Assembly: GCF_001649575.2 (NCBI RefSeq)
Contig: NC_051452.1
Coordinates: forward strand, 1,336,089-1,400,088
Reading direction: 5' to 3'
From: Kryptolebias marmoratus
Lineage: Eukaryota > Chordata > Actinopteri > Cyprinodontiformes > Rivulidae
Length of the DNA: 64,000 nt
Each line of letters starts with the position of its first letter. Position 1 is the stretch's first letter. This document shows positions 1-12,053 of this stretch, piece by piece. The notes beneath the pieces are model-generated. The model searched no databases. It was not told the DNA's origin and was given only the letters and a program-made list of their open reading frames with translations. Made by a program: the position numbers and the translations under genes.

Positions 1-409
1 TAATATGTAGAGTTTATATAGTTTGTATAATTACAGTTGACGGTCTCCTCCGGACAAAGTACGTTTTACGTGAACGCTGCCCTTCTTAGTTGCTGTTTCT
101 GGTGTTTTTTATGGTGACGCTGCAGCGCCACACGCAGGCCTGGCATAGATACTGCAGCATTTTGGAGCGTTCTCTGGGTTCCCAAAACAAAACAAAACAA
201 AACAAAAAAACAGTGTTTATTTTTTGTTGCTTTACATGTGAAGTTGTCACCAGAATCTCATTTTACAATAACACAATGATGACAAAATTCTCTCATTTTT
301 TTAAAGATGCGCTGTATTGTATGCCAACGCAGATTTATCTACTTTAAAACAATTTTAAATAACTCACATGGGTATTTTTTTAGCAGACATGTAATGATAG
401 TCCTGTACG

Positions 410-457
410 GGAAGTGCCACAGCTTGCTGCCGCCGCTTGTTGCACTTGCAAATAACC
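410..457 (+). repeat. Short dispersed repeat core
   Basis: A run of about 48 bases reading gaagtgccacagcttgctgc and then a 'gccgcttgttgcacttgcaaataacc'-like tail. Related runs occur at 29167-29210, 38347-38390 and 60011-60060, where the core is 'gctagctgcc' followed by a 'tatttgygctcg' type sequence and, in some, 'gataac'. The family is unknown to me. It lies upstream of the ndfip2 promoter and is probably a remnant of a larger transposon. Confidence 0.4.
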
Positions 458-599
458 ATAGACTTCTATGTATATGTTATAAATAGCTACGAAATTGCAG
501 TTGCATGAACTGCATTGGCTTTTTTTTTTTTTTTTTACAATGGGGTTGTTTTTTGTTGAAAATGGCCAAAATACCCCCCGAGCTCGCTTCTTGTCGTAC

Positions 600-891
600 A
601 GCTCTGCAGTCTATGTTTCTGTTTTATTTTGAAAAGCGGAACCGGAAGTGTTCCGTTTAAACAGCAGCGTCAACCCGACGCTGCCTCAGTTAAAGCGAGG
701 GCGTCCGACGCCGCAGCCGTTTGTTTCCTCCTCCGTGTTGTCGGCGCCGCTCGTAGGGCTCCGGTTTCTCCCACCCCCCCTCCTCGGAGGAACACTTAAT
801 TTAGCTTCACCTCCTCCTCCTCCTTGTTGTTGTTGTTGTTTTGTTTGTTTTTGTTCCGGGCTGGCCCGTTCGCCAGCTGAACCTCGACGAC
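600..891 (+). promoter_or_regulatory. ndfip2: Probable ndfip2 promoter and 5'UTR
   Basis: This stretch just before the ndfip2 start codon is rich in CpG and lacks an obvious TATA box. It has a consensus ETS-family site (ACCGGAAGTG) at 641-650. Such sites are common at the start of TATA-less housekeeping promoters (GABPA/ELK type). A transcription start between about 650 and 850 is inferred, not seen. The region 1-600 further upstream is AT-rich, with one short repeat core and no recognisable gene. Confidence 0.5.
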
Positions 892-3800
892 ATGGACCCA
901 GCGAGCCGATACCAAGTGGTGAGTAGTTCAAGGACCGACAACAGCGTCCGACGACTCGGCCTGCCACCAACAAAAACAGGGCCTCGGTTAGGAAATGTAT
1001 ACTTGAATAGGCGCATTCTCTTTTTAGTTTAATTTAATTTCACATTTAACCCCATAGCGCTTCCAACAAAACGTCTAAGCGACACTCTAGGTTAATAATT
1101 TAGTTTTAATTCTGTTTTAAACGCTCGCGTCGCCACTTCCGCATCGGCTAAGCTAACGTTAGCCTAGCTTAGTGGGCCTTTAGAGTTAAGCTGCGATTCC
1201 CGCTTCGTAAAACAACAACAACAGAAAAACTCGTACGTGGGGGAACAAGCAGCCATTTGACACTCAAACACGAGCTCCTTTTAAAGGATTTTTTATATAT
1301 TTATTTATTCGAGCCGAGTCTGTAACTTCCGTGATAACGAAACGGGTGACGGAGCGGAAACAGCTTCATTTACGTCAAATGTGGCGAACTTTGGGGTTTT
1401 TAAGAACTTTTTTTGGGTGAGGGGGGATTTTGCGACTAAAATGAAGAAATTCCTACAAATGAAGCTCCTGTGATGACCCTATATTACACCTGCTTAGGGT
1501 TATATCTGGTTACACCTGTTTTATGTCTTTAAAAACGTCCCATTTTGTCCTTTAAATACCTTTTGTGTGTGTGTGTGCTCTATCGTGTCACGGCTGAACC
1601 AAAACAAAGATTGCAACACTTCCAGGAATTAGTCGGTGCCCTTTCAGTTCTCTGGGGATCAGAGCTCGGGCTGATTTTTTTTTTCTCGGCATTCTCCACA
1701 TTTTGCTTTTGTTTCCTGCGAATATGAGCTGGGCAGCGTAGGTTTTCTGAAGGGGGGGGGGCGATATTTAGACGCACAAAAGAGGCTTGTGGCCACGTCG
1801 TTAATACCTTACATAACCAAATGTTGTCCTTGATCCCGAGCCAGTCGTCAGTAACGCTGCCTTGGCTGGACGGATGGATCCTCAAGATGTTTACCCGCTC
1901 TGTGCCGAACGCTTTCTCTGTATTTCCTTTCTCTCTTTTCTTTCTTTTTTTTTTAAGATAGCTGCTCTGGTATTAGTCACCACGGCGACTGTGGAGAACG
2001 GCGGTTTTTTTTGGTGGCGCCGAGCCACGACCAGAAAGTTGCCACGACTTCGAAGGAAGCGCTCTGAAACCGTGACGCAGAGTTTATTTTATTTATTTAT
2101 TTTTCGCCCTCTTTTTTTTTTTTCCAAATTTGGGCAGACACTTGCCCTTTTCTCTCTGTGTGTGTCGGTACAAAGGTGGCGCCTCGCTGCCGCCGCACCG
2201 AGCTGTGAGAAAGCACGCAGAATTTCCACTTAGTCACAACGTTCGGGCAAACTTTTAAGCTAACACAAAGCAAAGGGAAAGTCGCAGAAGGCGCCGCTCG
2301 TTTTAAAAAAATTGGCGCCCGTTTTTAAATTGATGACAAAAAGGTCGAAACCGTCACCGGGCGGGGGAAGATGCTGGAGAGATGCAGGAAGTGTGACGCG
2401 TCCCGAGCGGAACGATTAAGCGCGCCGCGCTCTGCCCCGGCTTCTACGTCACCAACCTAGGAGCCGACTCGGTCCACCCCACCCCAAAATAACAACTCTA
2501 AAAACAACGTTTGATATCCGTCAAACGGACCGCCGGACCGTTTCCCCTTGGAGAGCGCTGGCTGCCATTTGTCCTAGCGGAGTTGCCGTAGCTTCCCGTG
2601 GCGGTAAATTTGTTCTCACGACTTCTTCGTCGTTCCTCTCTTTTAACCCTGAAGAAGTTATCGTAACTCCATTGCATCCAAAACGTTCGACTTGTGCAGG
2701 AATTGCAGCGCTAAACGCTCAAGCTGATCGCTTTCGCTTTCCTGTGGCGTTTTCAGCATGAAGCTAGCATCTATGCTAACACGGGGATAAATGGGAGTTT
2801 TCTGACATGTTTTTGTTACACATAAAAGTTTATATAAATCAGTGTTTATGCAAATAAGTCCTATCCACCCCCACCCTCCCCAAAACACACACACCGCAGA
2901 TACATACAGGCAAAGAGAATGCAGCTGGAATCATGGCGACTCAGTTTGAGGCGAGGATTGTTTTCGTTTCTCTAACTTTTTGAGACGGGTTCTAAAATCT
3001 GGCGACTCACGCGAGGAGATGTACGCTTTGAGACGTTTCCGGGTGGGGTGTGGGGGCGGCACTCCTGCTGTGAAAGCACGCGGGACGCCAGCGTTTTCAA
3101 ATCAACCGGCAACTCTGCCCTCGGCTCAGGAATTTGTCCCAAGAAGCCGAACTCGCCCGACTGCCCCGGGGGGGGAAGCCGCCATTCCTCCGAACAAAAG
3201 GCGTAGGTGTGTGTCTCTCTCTCCCCCTCCCCCTCCCAGCAGGGAGCGATCAGCCTTCCGCCTGATCCGTGTTTGCACTCGCGGCGCTGGACGTGAACAC
3301 CTGCGGTTTTTGCGGAACAAAAACGGTTGTTTAGTTTAGTCAAAGGCTCCCTCTCTCCTTCCATCACGTCTCCCACCAACATACCTTCTTCTCTTAAAGG
3401 GACAGCGCAGATCTTTTTGAACGCTACTTGTTGTCATTAAGACTCGTTTAAAAGTCTGAATTTGTTTAATTAGTCGTAAGTTACGAAATCGCCTTGAAGA
3501 CACGGATCTGCAGCCTGATTTGGACACATGACACGAGTCAATATTTACTTAAAAACTGGGGGGGGGGGAGAACTAAACAGAGCGTATCAGCTTGAAAATA
3601 TTTAAAAAAGCATGTTGGTGCTGACGAGCAGAGAACGGATTGTGCAAAGCTCATTTTAGTTAATAAATGCCGCCGCTCCGAGCCGCAGCCCCCGTCCGGG
3701 ACTCTAACCTCCGGTCTTCTCCCTGCAGTTGCACAACGAGGACGACTCCTCGGAGGCCTCCACCAGCCAGCAGCAGCAGCCGTGCACCTCCGCCCAGGCC

Positions 3801-4868
3801 GGCGCCACCGGACCGGACCAGAGTCAGGCGGAGCCTAACGCGAACCCTGCTGCGGCGGCAGAGGCGCCCCCGCCGCCGTACGCCTCCATCGACCTGGGCG
3901 CGACTGCCGCATCACCCGGTACTCCTCCTCTAACTGCTTCTCCCCTGCTCACCAAAACGCCGCTTTTTATTTATTTATTTTTGTTTATTTGTTTGTTTGT
4001 CTCCTCTTTTTTGTTGTTTCCACAGAAACCAGTTTCCAGGGCGACTTCCCGGTACCGCCGCCCTACAGCGTGGCCACGTCGCTGCCCACGTACGACGAAG
4101 CTGAAAAGGCCAAAGCGGCCGCCATGGCCGCCTCCACGGTGGAGGTGTTGCCCCGGGTAAGCAGCCCCGCCCCCACACGCCTTCATCGTCCCCGTGGCGT
4201 GACGCAGCGTACACGTCCGATGGCGCCGAATTATCACAGCCTCTCTGTTTTGGAAACCTTTTGATCTCCGCATACCAAACCCCTCCCACATGACACAAAT
4301 GCCAACCAGTTTGCCGGTTGGCCGTCATCAAACGCGGGGGAAGGAGGGGCGGGAGGTGTTTCGCAACCTTTATTTTTTGTTTGTTTTGTTTTTCTGACCT
4401 CGTCGAACAAATTCCCGTTTGCGTTTCAGGACGACGACTTCTCGCCCAGAGACGACTTCAGCGACGCCGACCAGCTGCGAGTCGGGAACGACGGGATCTT
4501 CATGTTGGCCTTCTTCAGTAAGTTTCCGTTTCGTCGGGGAATCCCGTGAATGAAGTGTTGAGTGTTTGACGGCGAGTCCGTTTCCTCCCCCCTCCCCCTC
4601 AGTGGCCTTCTTGTTCAACTGGATCGGCTTCTGTCTGTCCTTCTGCCTGACCAACACCATCGCGGGACGCTACGGCGCCATCTGCGGCTTCGGGCTGTCC
4701 CTCATCAAGTGGATTCTCATCGTCAGGGTAAGTCCTTGGCCGTGGTCCGCCTCAGTTTTAAACAAAAAAGAAAAACCGAACCCGTTGCTCTCTGTGTTCA
4801 GTTCTCGGACTACTTCACCGGTTACTTCAACGGGCAGTACTGGCTCTGGTGGATCTTCCTGTTGCTCG
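892..4868 (+). CDS. ndfip2: NEDD4 family-interacting protein 2, exons 1-6 (3' end in gap)
   Basis: Membrane adaptor of Golgi and endosomes. In the family, its PY motifs bind the WW domains of NEDD4-type ubiquitin ligases and recruit or activate them on membrane cargo. Coding exons, joined by canonical AG/GT sites: 892-918, 3729-3918, 4026-4156, 4430-4517, 4603-4727, 4802-4868. The phases agree at every junction and give 209 complete residues. Seen: PPPY at residues 57-60, PPPY at 83-86, LPTY at 92-95, the conserved DDFSDADQLRVGNDGIFML run at about 124-142, and three hydrophobic segments (about 138-162, 165-186, 200 onward). Segments such as PVPPPYSVATSLPTYDEAEK match NDFIP2 rather than NDFIP1. 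The start ATG at 892 gives MDPASRYQV, matching the internal methionine of the longer human protein; no in-frame ATG lies just upstream. About 33 C-terminal residues are missing because intron 6 runs into the 4938-5456 gap. Intron 1 is 2.8 kb; the others are only 85-273 bp. Exon 2 is rich in Ala, Gln and Pro and is the most divergent part. Confidence 0.95.
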
Positions 4869-4937
4869 GTGAGTTCGGCGCCACGCCGTCGCGTCTTCTC
4901 GGCTCCCCACTCGGCTTGCTTCTAAAAAAAAAAAAAC

Positions 4938-5456
4938 NNNNNNNNNNNNNNNNNNNNNNNNNNNNNNNNNNNNNNNNNNNNNNNNNNNNNNNNNNNNNNN
5001 NNNNNNNNNNNNNNNNNNNNNNNNNNNNNNNNNNNNNNNNNNNNNNNNNNNNNNNNNNNNNNNNNNNNNNNNNNNNNNNNNNNNNNNNNNNNNNNNNNNN
5101 NNNNNNNNNNNNNNNNNNNNNNNNNNNNNNNNNNNNNNNNNNNNNNNNNNNNNNNNNNNNNNNNNNNNNNNNNNNNNNNNNNNNNNNNNNNNNNNNNNNN
5201 NNNNNNNNNNNNNNNNNNNNNNNNNNNNNNNNNNNNNNNNNNNNNNNNNNNNNNNNNNNNNNNNNNNNNNNNNNNNNNNNNNNNNNNNNNNNNNNNNNNN
5301 NNNNNNNNNNNNNNNNNNNNNNNNNNNNNNNNNNNNNNNNNNNNNNNNNNNNNNNNNNNNNNNNNNNNNNNNNNNNNNNNNNNNNNNNNNNNNNNNNNNN
5401 NNNNNNNNNNNNNNNNNNNNNNNNNNNNNNNNNNNNNNNNNNNNNNNNNNNNNNNN
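4938..5456. other. Assembly gap hiding the last ndfip2 exon(s)
   Basis: 519 Ns start just after a poly-A tract in intron 6. The conserved NDFIP2 C-terminus (last membrane segment and cytosolic tail) is not found in any frame before or after the gap, so it most likely lies here. Confidence 0.8.
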
Positions 5457-7005
5457 AAACGTCCGACTCGAACCGCCTCGCTCCGTCCTTCCCTCGCCCG
5501 CCGTGTCGGGTCTCTTGGAGGCGCCGAACTCGAAGCGAGGGGCGCGTTTGCGTCGAACAACGAAGGAAATCCGCCTTTAATTTGAAAGTGTTACAAATAA
5601 CGGCACCGGTTCGAGGCTAAAACTAGGCGTCGACCGACCGCAGTCCTCCGGTTAGGAGAGCCTGAGCCGTGCACGGAGCCGCCGACACTCCGGCTGTTTT
5701 ACAACCAAACACTCTTATTGACCTTTTACACACGACGGCGATTAGAGCCGGCTACAGTTTCCCTTCCTTTCACCCGGGTGATTCTCCCGCGCCGACTTTT
5801 TATTTATCTGTTTATTTATCATGACACTTTCAAACCCTTTAACCCCTCCCCCTTTGAAGTGAAAGGGGGCGTCACGGCTCAGAGCGGGAGGACAGCGCCG
5901 GCTGCCCCCTCCCCCCGTCCGAACCGACGCTTCTAACAATCTCTTAGGACCCGTTAGCGCCGCGACAAGCTACCAAGTGAAATAAATGTTTTTGGTTTTT
6001 TTTGTTTCCGTCAGCTCTGGTGCTGCGGATGAGAGGTGTTTTGACTTAACGGTGCAAAAACGTGCCAGGCTGGTTTCCTTTTTTCTTAAAAATAAAATAA
6101 AATAAACTTCAGTCGGAGTGTTTAAGAGTCTTATGCAATTTACTAAGTTGGATCGAGTTGATGGTTGCCGTAGCTGTTTGGTTCTGTCGGCGCAGACCGA
6201 GATCGGGGGTCCGGTCCGGGACGACTCGGCGGTTTGATTTTTTTTTTTGTTGTTGTTGTTTTGCTGCTCTCTGAGTGAGGACTCCTCCCCCTCCCTCCCG
6301 TTACGGCGATGCGACCCGAGCTCCCGACTGTTAAAAAGGAACGGCGGCGTCGGGATTTTCCCGTGGCGTGTTGGCGATGACGTCGGATCGGCGAGAACGG
6401 AGCCTGAGAACTTCACGAGTGGGTGGGGGGGGCAGAGCCTCACGAGACGAGTGGAGAAATCCATTTTTTTTCTTTTTTTTGTGTTTTGTTGTTATGAAAT
6501 GAAATGTATATACAAGCTTATGCCAATTTTTAATATTTGCACTTTGAAGTTCTGTACAGTAAGATTTGTGAATCTGCTAAACTTGATGTGGGGGTAAGAA
6601 AAATTAAAAGCTCTCTTAGCCATTTTAAGTTTGTTTTTAAAAAAAAAAAAAAAACTGGAATTCTTAATGATCCCTGAATGGATAATCCGCTTTTTGCACA
6701 TTTATTTGTCAAAGAAAAAACTCAAAATTCTGGTATTCTATTATGTGTTTGTTTGTTTGTTTTTGTTGCTTTTTAACCTGAACTGTGACAGCTCGAGCGT
6801 TGCCAAAAACCCTCTCGTTTTGACCCCCCCACCTCCCCGTTCTGTCCTCCTGAAGCAATATCAAGTAACTTTTGCATGATTTTACCCTCCTGGATGAGCT
6901 AACGGGGGGAGGGGGAGTAACGTTCAGATTAATCTATGATTACGTGTTTGTATACAAGTCAAATTAAAAAAAAAAAAAAATCAATAAAGATGATGATGAT
7001 GATGT
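5457..7005 (+). other. ndfip2: Probable ndfip2 3'UTR
   Basis: No coding frame of interest. The segment 6490-6600 is AT-rich and unique-looking, like a conserved 3'UTR. Candidate poly(A) signals AATAAA occur at 5981-5986 (followed by a T/G-rich stretch) and at 6983-6988 (followed by GATG repeats and a G-rich tract). The second is the more likely end. That this whole stretch is transcribed is inferred. Confidence 0.5.
6983..6988 (+). terminator. ndfip2: Candidate ndfip2 poly(A) signal
   Basis: AATAAA with a GU-rich tract (gatgatgatgatgtggggg) within 30 bases downstream. An alternative is the AATAAA at 5981. Confidence 0.45.
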
Positions 7006-7199
7006 GGGGGCGGAGTCTTTTGCTCGAGGTGCTTGTGAAAACATCGGGTGAATTTGGTCTGTTTTATTGTAACTGGAATTAAAATGACAGCTCTTGCAAA
7101 AAATAAAAAATAAAGATACCAATAAAGTTCAAAAGCCTGCCACTGACACGTTGTTGGATTCTGTTTGAATGACTTATATGAACCTGAGTGTCGTCCCAT

Positions 7200-7830
7200 T
7201 CTTACTCTATATTGTTTAACATGAAGTCGGTCCACAGTTTGCAGCTCTAACAGCTTCAGCTCCTCTGGGAAGTCTTTCCACAGGTTTAGGAATGTTTCTG
7301 GGAATTTTGGACCGTTCTTCCAGGAGCTCATCTGTGAGGTCAGACCCTGATGTTGGACAGAAGGCCTGGCTCTCAGTCTCAATCATCCATGTCTTTGTGG
7401 ACCTTGCTTTGTGTGCCAGAGGTGATGTTGGAACAGGAAGGGGCCATCTTCAAACTGTTCCCACAAAGTTGTCCAAAATGTCTTGGTACAATGAAGCATT
7501 AAGAGTTCCTTTCTCTGGAACTAAGCAGCCAAAAATCAACCCCACAGCATGATGCTCCCTCCACCAAACTTTACACTCGGCACAGAGCAGCCAGACAAGA
7601 ACTCATCCGTCGGATCGTCAGACAGAGAAGCGCGACTTGTCCCTCCAGAGGACACGTCTCCACAGCATCCGACTGTTTGCACCTGGTGATGGAAGGCTTG
7701 GATGCAGGTGTTGCCATGGAAACCCATTTCACGAAGCTCTCTGCTCTGCAGAACGTCGGCGACCTCAGCTGAGCTTTGTGACTTTACGTGGTCGAGTTGC
7801 CGTCTCTTCCACTTTGTTATAAAACCACTA
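7200..7830 (-). pseudogene. Tc1-like transposase remnant
   Basis: The minus strand carries broken pieces of a Tc1/mariner-superfamily transposase in the correct order. First comes MGFHGNTCIQAFHH (7727 downward), then the catalytic-region motif PSVKFGGGSIMLWG, then after frame breaks the C-terminal LRARPS block and a leucine-rich tail (7382 down to ~7220). Internal deletions and stops are evident, and the central catalytic stretch is shortened. The N-terminal paired-type DNA-binding region is almost absent; only a trace remains near 7800-7830. Terminal inverted repeats were not identified. It is a dead copy of a family abundant in fish, just downstream of the ndfip2 3'UTR. Confidence 0.85.
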
Positions 7831-7839
7831 ACAGCTGAA

Positions 7840-10734
7840 AAAGAACCGTGTCCACCACTCGATGGCGCAGAAACGCACGTGTTTCAAACCTTAACAGCGT
7901 GCCCAATTAAAGATTGGGTAAAGATTACGGTTTATTTTGTGGGAAATCACCGAAGCCAGTTCACGGTGTCAGTTTGGACTGAAACTGATGCGCCAGTGGT
8001 TCCATTTTTTTGGTTTGTCATTGTTTTTAATAACACCAGGTTGTCTAAAGAGACCGCTGATAAGGCAAAAAAAAAAATTAGCCATTAACATGCTTACTGT
8101 CAGCTTAAAATGACACCAAACTGGACAAACAGTTCTTAGAGAACATTTTAAATCACCACAAATCTGAAATAAAGCTTTCTTTGGGGCCTTTTAGAGCTAT
8201 GTTACCGTTCACCACCAGAGGGCACTGTGTGCCCGTGTTTCATCACCTCAAGTAAGTACATTTACAACTCATTTTCAGGCTTCCTGCACGTGAAACTCGT
8301 ACAAAACTCGTACATTTATTGTGGTTTCAAACTGTATTTGTAAAATAAAATAAAAAGCCTTTAGCACGTTAAAGCTAGGTTCGTAATTGTGGCATCTTTT
8401 TGTATTTTTAGCATTTACTATGGGCCCTCTTCACAGTAAGTCTCGAACATACACCGAGTGCTAACTTTGAAAATAAACTGTTTAGAAACACCTCAAGCTT
8501 ATGGAAAATAACTTTAACATTATTGTTATTCAGTGAAACGGACACGGCAGCTTAAACAACCAAATAATACGAGAGTATTTAGAAGTAAATACTCGGTGTA
8601 TGTGTTTGGGACTCTTGTTGTGAAGGACTGAAATAGGTCCCGCTAGTTCCGGTGTAGCGTGCGGAATAAACGTCACCTCGGACCGCTTCAGCTGAAATGT
8701 TTTGAAGTTAATGCATTAAAAGCACCCCTGTAAAAGATGCAAATAGATAAATAAAAATAAAACAATAAGCTAAATAAACCAGGAGCAAAAAGTGGGGTTC
8801 ACTTCCGCTCGTTTAAGTCTTAAAAGACGGCTTTTAAAAAAAAACTTTTAGGAAAAATGTCGGAATTTAAACTTTTCCCCTTCTTTCTGGCCTTAATACA
8901 TTGTTTTAATGTAGAGCGTCACTAAAAGTGAATTAAAATGTTTTTTAAAAATGAGATACAGTCACCGTTAGCATTTAAAGCACACATCGGCTTTTCATGA
9001 ACGCCACATTTGTTAAAAGCGAAGCGCGCTGCAGCGGTGCTGGGATGTCCTGAAGCCGTAAACGCACCGTCCGGAAGGCGCACGTGAGTCTCCCCCCCAC
9101 TCTGATTGGCTCGATGAGACTCAGCTGTGCACCCAGTGGGGGTGTGACGCGAAGGAGCTGATGGAGGACCTGTTTTTATTTATTTATTTTTAACTTTTAA
9201 TCCTTTTTAAAAGAATAATATCTGAACTGAAAACCGTGGACGGAGTGCGGGAACGAGCCTTGAGCCGACGGACTGGCAGGTGAGTGGCCATCTTGTTTTT
9301 CCAAGTCGCTAACGGCAGCGGACGTTGTAGCACTTCCTGTTCAAATGCAGTATTTCCACCTACGTAACGGCGTAGCGTGTAAAGATTTATAAAATAGCGG
9401 ATTGCCTTTAAAATTCTTATCGAGGAATAATTTTGCCTGTGTTTGTCTGTTAGCGAAATATCTCCAGAGCCACTGGTTGGATTTTAACGAAATTTAAAAT
9501 CCCAGCTGATTACGTTTTCAAGTCAGTTTGAATGAAGATGGCCGACGGACCTCATTGAAAACACACACAAAAAAATGTACTTTTAGTTCATTTTTTTAAC
9601 CCCACTTCAAAAAGATTTGAACTTTCGCTTTAATGGATGTGTTATGTGTTTTATTTTAGCGCCGGTTTCAGACTTTTCCCACATTTTATCCAGTGCAAAT
9701 AGAAGCATTTATTTAAAACAAGTGGCTCGAATGTGTATATGACATGTATTTGTGTGTGTTTGTAAATCCATGGGGATCAGCCTCATCTGAAGCAACAGAG
9801 GACTCAGGGCACAACGATGATGACTCACTGAAATAACATGAATTAGTTTCTATGAATGCTCTTCTTCTTCTGGTCTTTATTTTAGCAGCTTCCAACGCAG
9901 GTTTCAGATAAGCCCCGCCCATTTAAACAAACAGGAAGTTGCTCTCGATAACGTGTTTTCAGGTATTGATTCCTGTTCACGTAGTCATTTTTTTCTCCTG
10001 ACATGTTCAGCTGTAAATTAACGCTGAGTGGAAAGCTCATGTGATGCCATGATTACGTGCGGGGGGGGGCGGGGGGAGGGGCGAGGGAGTAGGCGGGACT
10101 TAAAGCCCCATATTCTCCAGCGCACAGACTCTGGTTCCAAAAATTCAGCGCGGCAGCTTCCGTCAAACGGTCCCTGACGGTTTTAACTCCCGGCAACTGG
10201 AGAAGTTGGGCACAACTGATCTTTTGTCGAAATTCTTGATGCTGTGAAAACGCCACGCCGCTCCCCTTCAAATTAAAAGCACCGCAGTTCTCGAGCTCGC
10301 ATGCAGAATGGTTTATATCTAACGTCTAATTTTGCACTGACGCCCCGTGGGCTGAAAGGTTCTTTAAAGTGATCTGGGACGTCTTATTTTGAAAGGAGTG
10401 GAACACTTTGCTTCCTGCCTCTTCAACCGGTGGTCCTCGCAGCGCTGCTTGTACGACCTGCCGTAATGAAACCACGACTCTCATTTTTGTTTAACCATCT
10501 TAAATTATATTTATCTATTTTTTTGTACACAGCTGTCCTCAGATGGGACGTATCATGGCGCCGATTGTCCATCTATGGACTATTTCTCGTTGATAACCGT
10601 GGAACGTAGGGATGTCAAACTGCATAGCTGTTATATTTTGCTGATTTAAATTCACGGAGTCAAAGGTCGCAGGCGATTCCTTAGAGAAAACCTTGTCCGC
10701 GCTCCAACTCTAGATGTGTGAATTCACGTATTAC
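7840..10734. other. Intergenic stretch without recognisable genes
   Basis: No supported gene. It holds a small inverted-repeat element (8427-8634) and a degenerate copy of a dispersed fish repeat at about 9445-9547 (tgttagcgaaatatctcc motif, 'agatggccgac' end; compare 30890-31890). The rest is plain intergenic sequence. Confidence 0.5.
8427..8634. repeat. Small inverted-repeat element (MITE-like)
   Basis: The left arm 'ttcacag..agtctcgaacatacaccgagt' (about 8429-8458) is matched on the other strand by 'actcggtgtatgtg..gggactcttgttgtgaa' (about 8591-8624). Arms are about 30 bp and imperfect, with about 130 bp between. No ORF. The superfamily cannot be assigned. Confidence 0.5.
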
Positions 10735-11435
10735 CAGACCCTCCAGGATGTCGCGATGTTGTGATCGCAACTATTAACGCGAAATCAAGCAAACCCCGCA
10801 AAATCACAACTTTTTGCAACTTTGTCCAAAACGCCGCAACTTTCCTGCAATTTAACCCAATATTTATTGTTTCTAAAGTGATTCGCCACCGTTTCTGCAG
10901 TCTAGTTTCTTCTTTGTGGGTTTGCATAGCGTGGAATACAAAATAACCCCAAATAACTCAGGAAGAAGACACGTGACGTCACTTCCTGTTAATGTCAGAA
11001 TGCCGGGAGCGTGCAGGAGCAGCGACCGAAGCCAAAATGTGCGCTAATGCTTCACATTTGCCCACAAAGATTTCAGCAAACCAGTTTCCTCCCCAGCTGC
11101 AGCTGTTTTGCACGTCCTGCAGTGTAATCATGGAACATAAACGCATNNNNNNNNNNNNNNNNNNNNNNNNNNNNNNNNNNNNNNNNNNNNNNNNNNNNNN
11201 NNNNNNNNNNNNNNNNNNNNNNNNNNNNNNNNNNNNNNNNNNNNNNNNNNNNNNNNNNNNNNNNNNNNNNNNNNNNNNNNNNNNNNNNNNNNNNNNNNNN
11301 NNNNNNNNNNNNNNNNNNNNNNNNNNNNNNNNNNNNNNNNNNNNNNNNNNNNNNNNNNNNNNNNNNNNNNNNNNNNNNAAAAAAAAAAAAAAAGCAACTT
11401 TTAGGGAAATGCGCCGCAAAATCCTGGAGCGACTG
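10735..11435 (+). mobile_element. hAT-like element, copy A (zinc-finger ORF family)
   Basis: Ends are imperfect inverted repeats: CAGACCCTCCAGGAT at the left and ATCCTGGAGCGACTG at the right. Other copies suggest the terminus is CARTCCCTCCAGGATTTCGCG. Inside is an ORF from 10992 (MSECRERAGAATEAK, then MCANASHLPTK) that reaches LFCTSC and VIMEHKR before the gap 11147-11378. The LFCTSC...H...H pattern resembles the CGGBP1/BED-type zinc finger of hAT elements. I could not find a matching 8-bp target duplication, so this is an old or rearranged copy. Confidence 0.65.
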
Positions 11436-12045
11436 TATAATGTACCGTTGGATGTACTCTTATGTGTTTATTTTTAATTTTTTATAAGTTGTCGACACAG
11501 ACGCCGCACAAATCTTCAAAGCAAGCTTTAGGAAGGAAGTTGGGGGAAATATTTTTTTATCTCCACTGCCTATCAAAAGAACATGCGGTTTGTCTGATCG
11601 TGGTCAACCGCAGATAAATCTATCTGATCAAGATCTGCTGAAACTTTCCATTCAGATATGATTTAGTCTGCAAAGTTTAGCCATTGGTGAATAAATTTGA
11701 GTACTTCTTGCCCCTTACTGTGCACGTTGTTAGTATCCAAGCAGGAGAAAAGATGATAGTTTTTTTTGCATTCGTTAGTAAGGAGCTACTCGAGTTTTAA
11801 GAACTCCCCGGAGAGCGAGCTCGTCGTGTTTTCACAGTAAACAGCCCCTTCCGAAAGGCCCCCGCCGCCTCCGAACAGTGGCCTCCTTTCAGGGCCATCA
11901 CTTAAGGGCCCTTATTATTAATTTTCTCAAAGATTAATTACAGCAGGCTTCACAGAGAGGCATCACAAGTCGATGAGGAGGAGGCTACGTTTGACATCGT
12001 TCTGTGGCACACAGATCCACATTAGGAGGAAGAGACGAACAAATA
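11436..12045. other. Intergenic; possible conserved noncoding element
   Basis: No gene. The part 11800-11960 is complex, GC-balanced, free of simple repeats and carries homeodomain-type TAATTA/TTAATTA cores (ttattattaattttctc, agattaattacagc). It looks like a conserved noncoding element, but this cannot be shown without an alignment. Confidence 0.3.
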
Positions 12046-12053
12046 GTCTCTGA

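Noticed and set aside
1152..1163. gctaacgttagc palindrome in ndfip2 intron 1 as a regulatory site
   Set aside because: A short motif frequent in fish DNA, with no supporting context.
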